A DNA stretch of 64,000 nt from Thalassotalea litorea (GCF_005843925.1 NZ_VCBC01000003.1:248001-312000), one strand, 5' to 3'. Positions 1-9,545 are shown, numbered from the stretch's first letter. The notes: generated from the sequence alone by a model not told the origin. Made by a program: numbers and translations.

Positions 1-493
1 TTAAAGGATTATTGTGGGGGCGATAAAAGACGACGCTTTTTTGATGTAAGCCAAAGCCTCGGCAGTGTAACTCCAGCGATAGATTGTGAAATGCCAACAA
101 CAAAACACCGTGCCCTTGCTGTTGAGCATTAGTGATATGCTCTAATCCTGTTAAGGTGAACTTACGTTTTACCCGCCAATCTGGCCACCACCAACCCATG
201 CCTGTTTCCAATAGCGCGATGCCGGTATTTTCAAAATTTTTGCGAACTAATGCATCCCTTTTTTCCTGACTTAAGTGGGGAAAGCAAACGTCGATATTTT
301 TTTGTGCGACCCGTTGTCTTGAACCGCCAATTCTCTGTAATAATCGGCCAATCCCACAACCCAATATAAATTGCAGTCGGTACGGCAGCAGGGAAATGGT
401 GAATAACACAATGACGCCGAGCCAAGTTAACCAATACTTTGGTAATAAGAAGCTGGCTTTAAATTTGGTTTGTAATACTTTGTTTTTACTCAA
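1..493 (-). CDS. lpxL: Lipid A lauroyl acyltransferase (LpxL/HtrB family), 3' part missing
   Basis: Inner-membrane acyltransferase that adds a secondary acyl chain to Kdo2-lipid IVA late in lipid A synthesis. Reading the reverse strand gives 164 residues before the frame runs off the left edge. The N-terminus has the family's PKYWLTWLG stretch (residues 18-26), a hydrophobic anchor (about 22-48), the LETGMGWWWPDWR block (95-107) and the HX4E catalytic motif with H136 and E141 (HNLSLE). FYRPHNNPL at the edge matches the next conserved block. An in-frame TGA lies five codons upstream, and the only possible initiator before the conserved region is TTG at 493. It diverges from hldE, another LPS gene. 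LpxM/LpxP paralogues cannot be fully excluded, but the sequence is closest to LpxL. Confidence 0.9.
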   Translation of the reverse strand, partial: MSKNKVLQTKFKASFLLPKYWLTWLGVIVLFTISLLPYRLQFILGCGIGRLLQRIGGSRQRVAQKNIDVCFPHLSQEKRDALVRKNFENTGIALLETGMGWWWPDWRVKRKFTLTGLEHITNAQQQGHGVLLLAFHNLSLELHCRGFGLHQKSVVFYRPHNNPL

Positions 494-611
494 GGCAACG
501 TCAACTCATCAAAAAGCTTATGATACACTATACCCATAATTAACACTTAAAATGATTTCAGTGTGAAGTGATAGGCTCGATTCTGAAATTATATCCAAAA
601 TGGAAAGCGGT

Positions 612-2039
612 ATGAAAGTAGATATTCCAAATTTTAGTGGCGCAAGAGTGATGGTGGTTGGCGACATTATGCTTGACCGATACTGGTTGGGGCCAACGTC
701 CCGAATCTCACCAGAAGCGCCAGTACCTGTGGTGAAAATCGATAACAACGAAGACCGTCCAGGCGGTGCCGCTAACGTTGCCTTGAACATTGCCAGCCTT
801 GGTGGCCAGGTAACATTATCGGGTATTACCGGTGAAGATGAAGCTAGTGATGCCTTAGATTCATCCCTTTCATCGCTGGATGTTATCTGCCAATTTGCCC
901 GCTACCCGGATATTCCAACGATTACCAAGCTACGGGTTATGAGCCGTAATCAACAGTTGATTCGCCTGGATTTTGAAGACTCTTTGGATGAACTGAATAA
1001 AGATGAATTATATCAGCAGGTCGAACAGCACATTGATCAGCACCATCTGTTGCTATTATCCGATTATGCCAAAGGTACCCTAAGCGATGTGCAAAGGCTG
1101 ATTAAGATTGCTAAACACCATAAAATTCCAGTCTTGGTTGATCCGAAAGGTGATGACTTTAGCAAGTATCGCGGTGCGGATCTTATTACGCCGAATATGT
1201 CAGAGTTTGAAGCGGTGGTTGGCCTTTGCCATGATGAACAGGACATTCTCGATAAAGGACAAAAACTGCTCGCAGAACTGGATTTGAAAGCTTTGCTTGT
1301 CACGCGTTCAGAGCACGGCATGACGTTAATTCGTGCCAATGAAGAAGAATTGCATTTGCCGACGCATGCGAAAGAGGTCTTCGATGTTACCGGTGCCGGA
1401 GATACAGTAATTGCCACCTTAGCATTATCCATTGCTGCAGGTTCATCATTCGGTCAAGCCAGTGCATTAGCAAATATTGCGGCGGGTATCGTAGTCGGTA
1501 AACTCGGCACGTCTACCGTCAGTGAAGTGGAAATTTCTCAGGCGATTCAATCCGGCCAGGAAAGCGGCTCCGGGGTGGTTACTGAACAGCAACTTAAATT
1601 CATTATGGAACAGGCGCGGGAACGCGGTGAGAAAATAGTTATGACCAATGGTTGCTTTGATATTCTCCATGCCGGTCACGTATCGTATTTAACTCACGCC
1701 AGTGCGATTGGTGACCGGTTAATCGTCGCGGTTAATGACGACGACTCGGTTAAGCGCTTAAAAGGCAATGGCAGACCGATTAATCCGGTGGATCGTCGTA
1801 TGGCGGTATTAGCGGGACTTGGTGCGGTTGACTGGGTGGTGAACTTTTCCGAAGATACTCCGCAACGATTGATAGCAGGCTTATTACCGGATGTCCTGGT
1901 CAAAGGTGGTGATTATACCGTTGATGCGATTGCGGGCGGCAAAGAAGTCATTGCCAATGGCGGTGAAGTCAGGGTACTAAATTTTGAAGATGGTATATCC
2001 ACCACGGAAATTATCAATACGATTCGTTTAGAAGATTAG
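612..2039 (+). CDS. hldE: Bifunctional heptose 7-phosphate kinase / heptose 1-phosphate adenylyltransferase HldE
   Basis: Cytoplasmic enzyme of ADP-L-glycero-D-manno-heptose synthesis for the LPS inner core. The N-terminal domain (about 1-318) is a PfkB/ribokinase fold with PGGAANVA (50-57) and the catalytic GAGD motif (261-264). The C-terminal domain (about 340-475) is a nucleotidyltransferase with the HAGH signature (353-356). The 475-residue length matches full-length gammaproteobacterial HldE, so both activities should be present. I chose ATG 612 because the protein then begins MKVDIPNF, aligning with the usual MKVxxPxF start. An in-frame ATG at 600 would add four residues. The divergent neighbour is lpxL. 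Confidence 0.96.
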   Translation: MKVDIPNFSGARVMVVGDIMLDRYWLGPTSRISPEAPVPVVKIDNNEDRPGGAANVALNIASLGGQVTLSGITGEDEASDALDSSLSSLDVICQFARYPDIPTITKLRVMSRNQQLIRLDFEDSLDELNKDELYQQVEQHIDQHHLLLLSDYAKGTLSDVQRLIKIAKHHKIPVLVDPKGDDFSKYRGADLITPNMSEFEAVVGLCHDEQDILDKGQKLLAELDLKALLVTRSEHGMTLIRANEEELHLPTHAKEVFDVTGAGDTVIATLALSIAAGSSFGQASALANIAAGIVVGKLGTSTVSEVEISQAIQSGQESGSGVVTEQQLKFIMEQARERGEKIVMTNGCFDILHAGHVSYLTHASAIGDRLIVAVNDDDSVKRLKGNGRPINPVDRRMAVLAGLGAVDWVVNFSEDTPQRLIAGLLPDVLVKGGDYTVDAIAGGKEVIANGGEVRVLNFEDGISTTEIINTIRLED

Positions 2040-2335
2040 TTCGATTCGCTGTCGAGACTGACGCGAATCGAACGGGAAGCTTCCAAATCTATGAGGGAAG
2101 TTTTGTGGAGGGATTCAAAATTTCGAAGGTTATGACCAAGGATGGTCGGTATGCCGAAAATGCAGGAGCAATTTTCGGTGGAGTTTCAGCGAAGCTGAAA
2201 TGGTGGAGTCGAGATGATGTACATCTCGAAGAGGCGCTTTTTCAATGAACCAAAATGCTCTTTAAATCGCATTTTCTCCACCCAAAACATCACAGCGAGA
2301 ATGTTTTATCCCTCTGTTCATCTTCCCTCTAAAAC
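2039..2335. repeat. Array of consecutive perfect hairpins between hldE and tolC
   Basis: Almost all of this non-coding stretch is made of short perfect inverted repeats: 2039-2049/2063-2073 (11 bp), the 10-base palindrome 2075-2084, 2101-2105/2116-2120 (5 bp), 2134-2138/2143-2147 (5 bp), 2154-2161/2171-2178 (8 bp), 2184-2190/2194-2200 (7 bp, GAA loop), 2209-2216/2222-2229 (8 bp), 2252-2258/2269-2275 (7 bp) and 2284-2290/2301-2307 (7 bp). GTGGAG recurs at 2105, 2178 and 2203, and its complement CTCCAC lies at 2276-2281. None of these hairpins has a terminator T-run. I recognise no known RNA family. The reverse strand has a moderately long reading frame interrupted by a TGA, which I do not call as a gene. 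Confidence 0.7.
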
Positions 2336-2363
2336 AAAAAAGCCCGCGCTAGCGGGCTTTTTT
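2336..2363. terminator. Bidirectional intrinsic terminator (hldE / tolC)
   Basis: A GC-rich stem GCCCGC-GCTA-GCGGGC (2342-2357) is flanked by A6 on the left and T6 on the right. It can therefore terminate convergent transcription from hldE and from tolC, whose stop codon is 21 bases away. Confidence 0.9.
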
Positions 2364-2383
2364 GAATCTATAGTTTAACAAGC

Positions 2384-3811
2384 CTAGACGTTGTCCGGGT
2401 CCATCGGTTTGGCTTCTTGAAGGCCAGCATTGATGGTGTTAATGTCTTCTTCGGTAATGGTACCTGCCGATTCTTTTAACAACAGCATGTTAATAATGTA
2501 CTGGTAACGAGTCGTCGACAGGTTACGCTTGGCATTATATAAATTCCGAGTGCTGTCCAACACATCAACGATGGTACGGGTACCCACTTCGAAACCTGCT
2601 TCGGTGGCTTTTAATGCACTTTCTGCAGAAACAACCGATTGCTCAAACGCTTTTACGCCGGAAATTGTCGCTACGATTGTGTTATAAGCACTTCTCGATT
2701 CACGAACCACGGCGCGGTAGGTAATTTGCAAATCCTGATTGGCAGACACATACAAGTGTTTGGCTTCATCAACTTGAGAACTGGTGCGAAGGCCCGAAAA
2801 AATAGGGACATTTAATTGCACGCCAATCGAATTACTGTCGTTTTTGCTGCCATTTAACGTTTGGCCCGTTGACAGCGGTAATCCGTCTGGGCCGATAAAT
2901 GTCGCAGGGTCATTACTTTGGTCTGTAGACGACCCGCCAATGCTACCGGTAAGACTTAAGGTAGGAAGGTGACCAGAAAAGGCTAAATCAATATTTTCTT
3001 TAGCGATATCTACCGACACTTTTTGATTGATTAACTGTAAGTTTTTCGCTTCAGCAAGTTGCTGCCAATTGTCCGCAGAACTTGGCGTTGGCATTACTGC
3101 GCTGAATCGCTCCGTATTGAGAGTATCGAGCTTGCGTGGGTATTTTCCAGTGATTTCGCGAAGAATTTCTTCAGCTTGATAAACGGCATTTTGTGCACGA
3201 ATTTCTTCTGCAATCGAATTATCGTACTGCGCCTGTGCTTCATGAACATCGGTGATCGCGGTTAAGCCAACCGAGAAACGTTGTTTGGTTTGTTCGAGTT
3301 GACGTTCAATGGCATTTTTTTCCGCGATAGCAAATTCCAAACCGTCCTGTGCCGCTAACACATCGAAATACGCGGTAGTCACTCGAGTGATCAATTGCTG
3401 CTTGGCAAATTGATAATTTAAATCAAACTGATGAGCGGCTTTCTGAGTCGTTTCCAGCGTGATCCAACTATTGTGATGATAAAGCTGCATGTTCAGGTTA
3501 ATGCCGTAATCGAACACATCACGATCGGTTGTGACTTCTAACTCTTCTTCTCCGGCAAAGGTCGCCAATAAAGATGGACTGGTTGAGGCACTAGACGTAT
3601 ATCCCAAGGCACCATTGATTTGCGGTAATAATACCGAACGAGCCTGGGTAATACGTTCTTCACTGGCTTGATATTGAGCTTTTGCTTTTTGAACCGTTGG
3701 ATCATTGGCTAATGCCAACTGATACACTTCCTTCAAATCTTCGGCTGCGACAATGGAGCTTGTACACGCCAATACCACGCCAACAAATAACGCATTCAGT
3801 TTATTTGTCAT
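2384..3811 (-). CDS. tolC: TolC-family outer membrane efflux channel
   Basis: Trimeric outer-membrane channel-tunnel that works with inner-membrane pumps and periplasmic adaptors in drug efflux and type I secretion. The 475-residue product has a signal peptide cleaved near A23 (SIVAA/ED). Two OEP repeats follow, with the usual heptad-rich helices and the motif VGTRTIVDVLDSTRNLYNAK near the second repeat's end. The acidic, proline-containing tail is typical. Divergent tolC-nudF is the conserved gammaproteobacterial arrangement, which supports true TolC rather than another OEP. The RND operon at the right end of the window is a possible partner, which is inference only. Confidence 0.95.
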   Translation of the reverse strand: MTNKLNALFVGVVLACTSSIVAAEDLKEVYQLALANDPTVQKAKAQYQASEERITQARSVLLPQINGALGYTSSASTSPSLLATFAGEEELEVTTDRDVFDYGINLNMQLYHHNSWITLETTQKAAHQFDLNYQFAKQQLITRVTTAYFDVLAAQDGLEFAIAEKNAIERQLEQTKQRFSVGLTAITDVHEAQAQYDNSIAEEIRAQNAVYQAEEILREITGKYPRKLDTLNTERFSAVMPTPSSADNWQQLAEAKNLQLINQKVSVDIAKENIDLAFSGHLPTLSLTGSIGGSSTDQSNDPATFIGPDGLPLSTGQTLNGSKNDSNSIGVQLNVPIFSGLRTSSQVDEAKHLYVSANQDLQITYRAVVRESRSAYNTIVATISGVKAFEQSVVSAESALKATEAGFEVGTRTIVDVLDSTRNLYNAKRNLSTTRYQYIINMLLLKESAGTITEEDINTINAGLQEAKPMDPDNV

Positions 3812-3961
3812 GAGTTTTTCCTGTTTCTACTCAAACTTTAATTATTTTCAGCCATTGTATCGATTATTAATGGTATGCTGAAGAGATATCAGTTAATGAT
3901 ATCGATTAAAGTGTAACAGAATTTATTTCTAACGCCTTGTATTGATTACTAAGTATTCACA

Positions 3962-4591
3962 ATGATTTCTGAAAATAGCGACGTTAAGGCAAATCCAGCC
4001 AAAGTTTTAGTTAAAAACAAGAAGACCGTGTTTAAGGGCTTTTTCCGGGTTGACGAGTGGCATATACAGCACGAACTCTTTGGTGGCGGGATGTCTCGGA
4101 CATTTACCCGAGAAATTTTTGAACGGGGTGATGCGGTAATCCTGCTTCCTTACGACCAACGTCAGGATAAAGTATTACTGGTTGAACAGTTTCGTGCCGG
4201 CGCAGTACGTCCTGATGAACAGGCCTGGTTATTAGAGCCAGTTGCAGGAATGATTGAGGCTGGAGAAAGCCCTGCTGAGGTAGCTATCAGGGAGTCAGAT
4301 GAAGAGGCGGGAATCCAATTACAGCCGGATGATTTGATTTTCATTATGGAGTATTTCTCGAGCCCGGGAGGTACCAGTGAAAAGCTCTACCTTTATTTGG
4401 GGCTGTGTGACTTGCCGGAGAGTCTCGCTGGGAAATTGCATGGTCTGGATCATGAAAATGAAGACATTCGCACCCATCTTTATACGCGAGAGCAAGCCCT
4501 TGATTTAATGACACAGGGTCGTATTACCAATGCGTCTACTATAATTGCTTTACAGTGGTTGGCGTTAAATTATCAAAAATTGTCGCCTTAA
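3962..4591 (+). CDS. nudF: ADP-ribose pyrophosphatase NudF
   Basis: Cytoplasmic Nudix hydrolase that splits ADP-ribose into AMP and ribose 5-phosphate. The 209-residue protein has an intact Nudix box at 96-118 (G-x5-E-x7-REx2EExGI), preceded by the family's VEQFRAG and LLEPVAG blocks. It heads a run of five same-strand genes (nudF, yqiB, cpdA, yqiA, parE) with gaps of at most 24 bases, so they are probably one operon. The divergent tolC start lies 150 bases upstream, and the promoters for both must be in that gap. Confidence 0.95.
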   Translation: MISENSDVKANPAKVLVKNKKTVFKGFFRVDEWHIQHELFGGGMSRTFTREIFERGDAVILLPYDQRQDKVLLVEQFRAGAVRPDEQAWLLEPVAGMIEAGESPAEVAIRESDEEAGIQLQPDDLIFIMEYFSSPGGTSEKLYLYLGLCDLPESLAGKLHGLDHENEDIRTHLYTREQALDLMTQGRITNASTIIALQWLALNYQKLSP

Positions 4592-4601
4592 ATAATAAGT
4601 A

Positions 4602-5063
4602 GTGGAATTTATCGTGACTCATTCTCAGCGCTATCATCCTGATTTAAAAAAACTATTAAATAGTTGCGAAATTAATTATGTGTTGTTGTTGCGGCTAATG
4701 GGAAACATCAATGACGTTGGCGAACTGCGAGAGTTTTTTATTGATGATGATCATGCGTTTCAGTTAACCATCACCGAGCAATCCCGTTACACCCATGTTG
4801 TCGAATTCAGGCAACTCACCCACAAAGCATCAAACTCTAGTGTTATGGGAAAGCTGGTTAGTAAACCGTTTATGGTGATCCGGCTGTACCATGATGCCCG
4901 CGTGGCGGAAATTATCGAGTCTGCGCAAACTCGCCAGATCAAACCGAGATACGATTATCCAAATCAGGCGATGATGCAACCCGACGAAAAACAGCAAACC
5001 CAGCTGTTCCTGACGGAGTGGTTGCAAACCTGCCTGCGTCTGGGGCAAACTGCAGTTAAATAG
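4602..5063 (+). CDS. yqiB: DUF1249 family protein YqiB
   Basis: Conserved gammaproteobacterial protein of unknown biochemical function. The 153-residue product contains the family's hallmarks VIRLYHDARVAEI and PRYDYPN, followed by a DEKxQxxxFLxEWLxxC tail. There is no signal peptide or membrane segment. Start codons are GTG at 4602 or GTG at 4614, and I use the upstream one without strong evidence. Its fixed place between nudF and cpdA is the main clue. Whether it takes part in nucleotide or cAMP metabolism is not known. Confidence 0.9.
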   Translation: MEFIVTHSQRYHPDLKKLLNSCEINYVLLLRLMGNINDVGELREFFIDDDHAFQLTITEQSRYTHVVEFRQLTHKASNSSVMGKLVSKPFMVIRLYHDARVAEIIESAQTRQIKPRYDYPNQAMMQPDEKQQTQLFLTEWLQTCLRLGQTAVK

Positions 5064-5080
5064 CCAATTAAGTTATCAAG

Positions 5081-5842
5081 GTGTCTAGTATCGTCTTTGC
5101 CCAATTTAGTGACAGTCATTTATTCGGCGACAAGTCTTCTTCACATTTTGGTCAGAATGTTTATCAAAATCTGCTGGAAGTACTTGTTCATATTCGCGAC
5201 GAGCAGAATATTCAGTTTGCCATTTTTACTGGCGATTTGACTCAGGATCATAGTGATCAAAGTTATCGGAATTTTGTTGAGGCAATGACGGAAAGCGGGA
5301 TTCAGGTGCCGATTTACTGGCTGGCAGGAAACCATGACTCGCTGGAAAAAATGAATACGCTGCTTGATCACCCTTTGATTCACCACGATAAAACGGTGAA
5401 TGTCGACGACCTGCAGTTGTTATTGTTAAATTCCAAATCGGATAGTCCCGCGGGTTTAGTAAAACCCGAGGAGTTACAAAAACTGGCGAATGTATCAACC
5501 CCGACGTTGATATTCATGCACCATCATCCGTTACCGGTAAATTACTTTATCGACCGACATGGGCTCGAAAATCGTCAGGAGTTTTGGCAAATCGTGAATC
5601 AACAGGAAAATGTGATTGGAGTAGCTTGCGGTCATATCCATCGTGGCTTGACGATTGCCGCTAGTGGTGAAAATAAAGCCCCCCTATATGGGTGTCCGGC
5701 GACATCGATTCAGTTCGATCCCGCTTATGATGGTGTCAGGCCATTACCTCAGGGGCCGGGATACCGACAATTTTGTTATCGGAATAATACACTTACCACA
5801 CAAATCATAAGTCTGGCTTATGATGGCGTAAGGGTGAGTTAG
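5081..5842 (+). CDS. cpdA: 3',5'-cyclic AMP phosphodiesterase CpdA
   Basis: Calcineurin-like metallophosphoesterase that hydrolyses cAMP to AMP and so tunes CRP-dependent regulation. All dinuclear-metal motifs are visible in the 253-residue protein: DSH (D11, H13), GD (51-52), GNHD (83-86), the histidines of HHHP (147-150) and GHIH (184-187). It starts with GTG 17 bases after yqiB. Operon position matches E. coli cpdA exactly. Confidence 0.95.
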   Translation: MSSIVFAQFSDSHLFGDKSSSHFGQNVYQNLLEVLVHIRDEQNIQFAIFTGDLTQDHSDQSYRNFVEAMTESGIQVPIYWLAGNHDSLEKMNTLLDHPLIHHDKTVNVDDLQLLLLNSKSDSPAGLVKPEELQKLANVSTPTLIFMHHHPLPVNYFIDRHGLENRQEFWQIVNQQENVIGVACGHIHRGLTIAASGENKAPLYGCPATSIQFDPAYDGVRPLPQGPGYRQFCYRNNTLTTQIISLAYDGVRVS

Positions 5843-5866
5843 CGTCCGTATATTATTGTTTGATTT

Positions 5867-6511
5867 ATGAAGGAATTATCTTTGAACAATTCACAAATTT
5901 TATTTATTCATGGTTTTAATAGTTCACCAAAATCATTGAAAGCGGAAAAAGCTCGTGAATACTTTCGCCAGCATTTCCCCGATGTGGAATTTCATTGTCC
6001 ACAGTTAAAGAACACCCCTAACGACGCGGTAGAACAGCTGCAAACGATTGTCCGTTCAAGACCGATGAGTACCTGGTATTTTATCGGCAGTTCACTTGGC
6101 GGCTATTTTGCCACGTATCTTGCTGAAAAATTGCAAGCAAAAGCCGTATTGATTAATCCGGCAGTGCGCCCCTTTGAGCTTCTGCAAGAGGTGCTAGGCG
6201 AGCATACGAATCCGTATACCGCAGAGACTTACCATATCACCAGCGCTGATTTACAATCGTTGCGAGAGTTTTGTGTCGGCATTGAAAGCCCACTAAATTT
6301 TTTAGTGATGGTACAAACTGGTGATGAAGTGTTAGATTATCGTCAGGCGGTAGAAAAATATAAGCAATGTCAGATGATTGTCCAACAAGGCGGCGACCAC
6401 AGTTTTGTCGGTTTTGCCAACATGCTGAACGATATTGCGGACTTTTTTCAATTGCAGAAAACTCATTTAAATAATAATTCTAATAACTCAACAGCCAGAT
6501 TAAGCAGATGA
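5867..6511 (+). CDS. yqiA: YqiA-family alpha/beta-hydrolase esterase
   Basis: Small cytoplasmic esterase of the UPF0227 family, with acyl-ester hydrolase activity known for the E. coli protein. FIHGFNSSPKSLKA near residues 13-25 is the oxyanion region. The nucleophile elbow GSSLG places Ser76. TGDEVLDYRQA carries the acid, and GGDHSFVGF the catalytic histidine. At 214 residues it is about 20 longer than E. coli YqiA, mostly in a low-complexity Asn-rich C-terminal tail. The stop overlaps the parE start by four bases (ATGA), indicating translational coupling. Confidence 0.93.
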   Translation: MKELSLNNSQILFIHGFNSSPKSLKAEKAREYFRQHFPDVEFHCPQLKNTPNDAVEQLQTIVRSRPMSTWYFIGSSLGGYFATYLAEKLQAKAVLINPAVRPFELLQEVLGEHTNPYTAETYHITSADLQSLREFCVGIESPLNFLVMVQTGDEVLDYRQAVEKYKQCQMIVQQGGDHSFVGFANMLNDIADFFQLQKTHLNNNSNNSTARLSR

Positions 6512-8394
6512 CCGAGCAATATAATTCTGAATCAATCGAAGTATTAAGTGGCCTGGACCCGGTTCGCCGCCGTCCCGGCATGTATACCGACACTATCCGA
6601 CCAAACCACCTGGGACAGGAAGTTATCGATAACTCTGTCGATGAAGCCCTTGCTGGCCATGCCAGCAATATTCAGGTGATTCTTCATGAAGATCAATCGT
6701 TAGAAGTTATCGATGATGGTCGAGGCATGCCAACCGATGTGCATCCCGAAGAAGGGGTTCCTGGCGTCGAACTGATTTTTACCAAGCTACATGCGGGTGG
6801 TAAATTTTCAAATAAAAACTATCAATTTTCTGGTGGTTTGCACGGGGTAGGTATCTCGGTTGTGAATGCACTGTCGACGCGAGTCGAAGTGACGGTAAAG
6901 CGCAATGCCAAAATTTTTGAGATGGCCTTTGAAAATGGTGAAAAAGCGTCAGATCTTGTGGAAACTGGCACCGTAGGTAAACGCAATACGGGTACGTGTG
7001 TGCGCTTTTGGCCAGATGCGAGTTATTTCGATACGCCAAAGTTTTCCGTAAATAAGCTATGCCACATATTAAAAGCGAAAGCCGTTCTTTGTCCTGGGTT
7101 GAGTATTAAATTCCACGACAAAGTGAAAAATGAAAAACATCAATGGTGTTATGAGAATGGCCTTGAGGATTACCTGAAAGATGCGGTCAGTAATTGGACG
7201 AGTTTGCCGGAACAACCCTTCATTGGTTCCTATTCATCGCAACACGAAGCGGTAGATTGGGCTGTAAACTGGTTAGTTGAAGGCGGTGAAACTGTCGGGG
7301 AGAGTTACGTTAACTTGATCCCGACGATCCAAGGCGGTACCCATGTGAATGGTTTGCGTCAGGGATTACTGGACTCGATGCGCGAGTTTTGTGAGTTCCG
7401 TAATTTGATCCCGCGGGGAGTAAAACTCACCCCTGATGATATCTGGGATAAATGTTGTTTTATTTTGTCGGTGAAAATTCAGGACCCACAATTTGCCGGA
7501 CAAACCAAAGAAAGATTATCTTCTCGACAATGTTCAGCCTTTGTTTCTGGTGTGGTAAAAGACTCGTTTAGTTTATGGTTAAACGAACATACCGATATTG
7601 CCGAAGCGTTGGCAGAGTTTTGTATCAGTAACGCTCAGCGTCGTATGCGAGCCAGTAAAAAAGTGGTGCGTAAAAAAGTTACCCAGGGACCCGCGTTGCC
7701 AGGAAAGCTTACCGATTGTGGATCTCAAGAGCCTGAAAGAACAGAATTATTTCTGGTTGAGGGGGATTCTGCAGGAGGAAGTGCTAAACAGGCACGGGAT
7801 CGAGAATTTCAGGCTATAATGCCTTTACGAGGTAAAATTTTGAACTCTTGGGAAGTGGAATCAGGACAGATTCTTGCTTCGCAGGAAATCCACGATATCT
7901 CTGTGGCCTTGGGAATCGATCCGGACAGTGAAGATCTTTCTTCATTGCGGTACGGCAAAATTTGTATTCTTGCCGATGCGGATTCGGATGGATTGCACAT
8001 TGCAACATTGCTTTGTGCGCTATTTACCCAACATTTTTTACCTTTGGTTCAGGCCGGTCATGTTTATGTGGCGATGCCGCCGTTGTATCGTATCGACGTC
8101 GGTAAAGAAGTGTATTACGCCTTGGATGAACAGGAAAAGGAAGGGATACTCGATCGAATTGAAGCAGAGAAAAAACGTGGCAAGGTAAACGTACAGCGGT
8201 TTAAAGGTTTGGGTGAAATGAACCCCCTTCAATTGCGTGAAACCACCATGGATCCGAACACAAGGCGCTTGGTGCAACTGACAGTTGACGATTATGACAA
8301 TACCATGGAACTCATGGATATGTTGCTTTCCAAAAAACGTGCCGGTGATCGGAAGGAATGGCTTCAAGAAAAAGGAAATTTGGTAAGCCTCTAA
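6508..8394 (+). CDS. parE: DNA topoisomerase IV subunit B ParE
   Basis: ATPase subunit of topoisomerase IV, which decatenates daughter chromosomes together with ParC. The 628-residue protein has the GHKL ATP site (DNSVDEA at 41-47, DDGRGMP, GGLHGVG), the transducer domain, and the TOPRIM motifs EGDSAGGSA (from E418) and DADSDG (490-495). QRFKGLGEMNPLQL and a C-terminal RR/KK region follow as in family members. It is the last gene of the nudF operon. parC lies 5.6 kb downstream, separated by accessory genes. Confidence 0.97.
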   Translation: MTEQYNSESIEVLSGLDPVRRRPGMYTDTIRPNHLGQEVIDNSVDEALAGHASNIQVILHEDQSLEVIDDGRGMPTDVHPEEGVPGVELIFTKLHAGGKFSNKNYQFSGGLHGVGISVVNALSTRVEVTVKRNAKIFEMAFENGEKASDLVETGTVGKRNTGTCVRFWPDASYFDTPKFSVNKLCHILKAKAVLCPGLSIKFHDKVKNEKHQWCYENGLEDYLKDAVSNWTSLPEQPFIGSYSSQHEAVDWAVNWLVEGGETVGESYVNLIPTIQGGTHVNGLRQGLLDSMREFCEFRNLIPRGVKLTPDDIWDKCCFILSVKIQDPQFAGQTKERLSSRQCSAFVSGVVKDSFSLWLNEHTDIAEALAEFCISNAQRRMRASKKVVRKKVTQGPALPGKLTDCGSQEPERTELFLVEGDSAGGSAKQARDREFQAIMPLRGKILNSWEVESGQILASQEIHDISVALGIDPDSEDLSSLRYGKICILADADSDGLHIATLLCALFTQHFLPLVQAGHVYVAMPPLYRIDVGKEVYYALDEQEKEGILDRIEAEKKRGKVNVQRFKGLGEMNPLQLRETTMDPNTRRLVQLTVDDYDNTMELMDMLLSKKRAGDRKEWLQEKGNLVSL

Positions 8395-8428
8395 TTACAC
8401 TAAATTTCTATCCAAGTGAGGCTATGCA

Positions 8429-8980
8429 ATGAAAAAACTTATAAGTCTATTAGCAGTCTTTATGTTCGTCGGCTGTTCAGCCGACGGCGATACCCCCGAT
8501 GAGCAACGCGCCACCATTTTATCAATGAGTGAAGAAGTGGTTGCCGATGTTGAACAGGAAAGTCCGGGGGCCAAAGATATCATTATGAAAGCGCCGGGAT
8601 ATGCGGTATTTTCAAACGCTCAAGTGAACCTGCTAATCGTTGCTGCAGGCACCGGATACGGTGTTGTACATGACAATAACACTGGCGAAAACACCTATAT
8701 GGACATGTATGAAGGTGGTGTAGGCCTTGGTTTAGGTGCAAAAGATTTCCGTGCGGTATTTGTCTTTAAAACCCAAGCCGCGATGGATAAGTTTGTTGAA
8801 GATGGCTGGGCATTTGGTGGTGAAGCCGATGCGGCAGCTAAAGCCGGCGATAAAGGCGGTCAAACCAGCGGTGGCGTGACGATTGGCGATATCATCGTTT
8901 ATCAGATGACAGAAAGTGGCTTAGCGTTGCAGGCCACCTTGAAAGGCACAAAATATGTGAAAAACGATGAGCTAAATTAA
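8429..8980 (+). CDS. SYLF/Ysc84-domain lipoprotein
   Basis: Predicted lipoprotein: a short signal peptide ends in a lipobox (FVGC, lipidated C16). The remaining roughly 165 residues match the Ysc84/SYLF lipid-binding fold, with PGYAVF, GGVGLGLGAKDFRAVFVF and a glycine-rich GGxTSGGVTIGDIIVYQ segment. Bacterial members are periplasmic or envelope proteins of poorly defined role. It lies 34 bases after parE with its own Shine-Dalgarno-like AAGTGAGG, and a strong terminator closes the unit. Confidence 0.88.
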   Translation: MKKLISLLAVFMFVGCSADGDTPDEQRATILSMSEEVVADVEQESPGAKDIIMKAPGYAVFSNAQVNLLIVAAGTGYGVVHDNNTGENTYMDMYEGGVGLGLGAKDFRAVFVFKTQAAMDKFVEDGWAFGGEADAAAKAGDKGGQTSGGVTIGDIIVYQMTESGLALQATLKGTKYVKNDELN

Positions 8981-9000
8981 GCTTGTTGTTTACCCCAATT

Positions 9001-9028
9001 AAAAAAGGCAGGGATAACCTGCCTTTTT
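9001..9028. terminator. Intrinsic terminator after the SYLF lipoprotein
   Basis: AAAAAGGCAGG-GATAA-CCTGCCTTTTT forms an 11-bp stem with A- and T-runs on the two sides. It can end the parE/lipoprotein transcript and also act on the convergent pilin gene. Confidence 0.9.
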
Positions 9029-9065
9029 CATTTCCAATAAACGCCGTTGATTGGTCCGTTGCTAG

Positions 9066-9545
9066 CTAGCCTCTGCAATCACCGGACAAGAATTCTTGAC
9101 TCACGTCGGTTTTATTTTCGCCAATTGCGGTCAAACCCTTGTAGGCTTGATCGTACCCACATAGCCAGGATATTGGGCTCGTTGGACTACCATCGACTAC
9201 GACTGGACGAAACGTTAAGTATTGACCTCTTAAAACCTGCGGCGCAGCATTGCCAATTTTGATATGAAATGCGCCATTTTCGACCGTGACACTTTCTATT
9301 TTATTGGTCATCAATTTGTCCGCTTGCGGCAATCCCGCCTCCTGATTATCTTTAGGAAAGGCTAAGTTGTGCGCATAATACTCGGTAATTGATTGTTTGA
9401 TGTTGCCGGCATAAGTCATGGGCTCCGCCATATGTGCTTTTATGGTGTATGTTTGATAGGCAGGCAAACTAACGGAGGCCAATATACCAATGATGGCGAC
9501 GACGATCATTAATTCGATTAGGGTAAATCCATTTACTCGCTTCAT
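9066..9545 (-). CDS. Type IV pilin-like protein
   Basis: Class III-signal prepilin: [23 protein letters not shown] shows the PilD cleavage site after G6, the conserved F7 and E11, and the hydrophobic N-terminal helix. The 159-residue length and the C-terminal cysteine pair (WLCGYD and the SGDCRG end), which could form a disulfide loop, resemble major pilins of the PilA type. No other pilus gene is nearby except the GspF-like gene immediately upstream, whose stop overlaps this start by four bases. It may be a major or minor pilin, or a pseudopilin. Confidence 0.88.
   Translation of the reverse strand: MKRVNGFTLIELMIVVAIIGILASVSLPAYQTYTIKAHMAEPMTYAGNIKQSITEYYAHNLAFPKDNQEAGLPQADKLMTNKIESVTVENGAFHIKIGNAAPQVLRGQYLTFRPVVVDGSPTSPISWLCGYDQAYKGLTAIGENKTDVSQEFLSGDCRG

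Noticed and set aside
2060-2290. Long reverse-strand reading frame inside the hairpin array
   Set aside because: It is interrupted by a TGA, has no recognisable domain, and its openness is explained by the palindromic structure.
5141-5498. Two minus-strand open frames inside cpdA
   Set aside because: They are shadows of a well-conserved plus-strand gene and show no domain.
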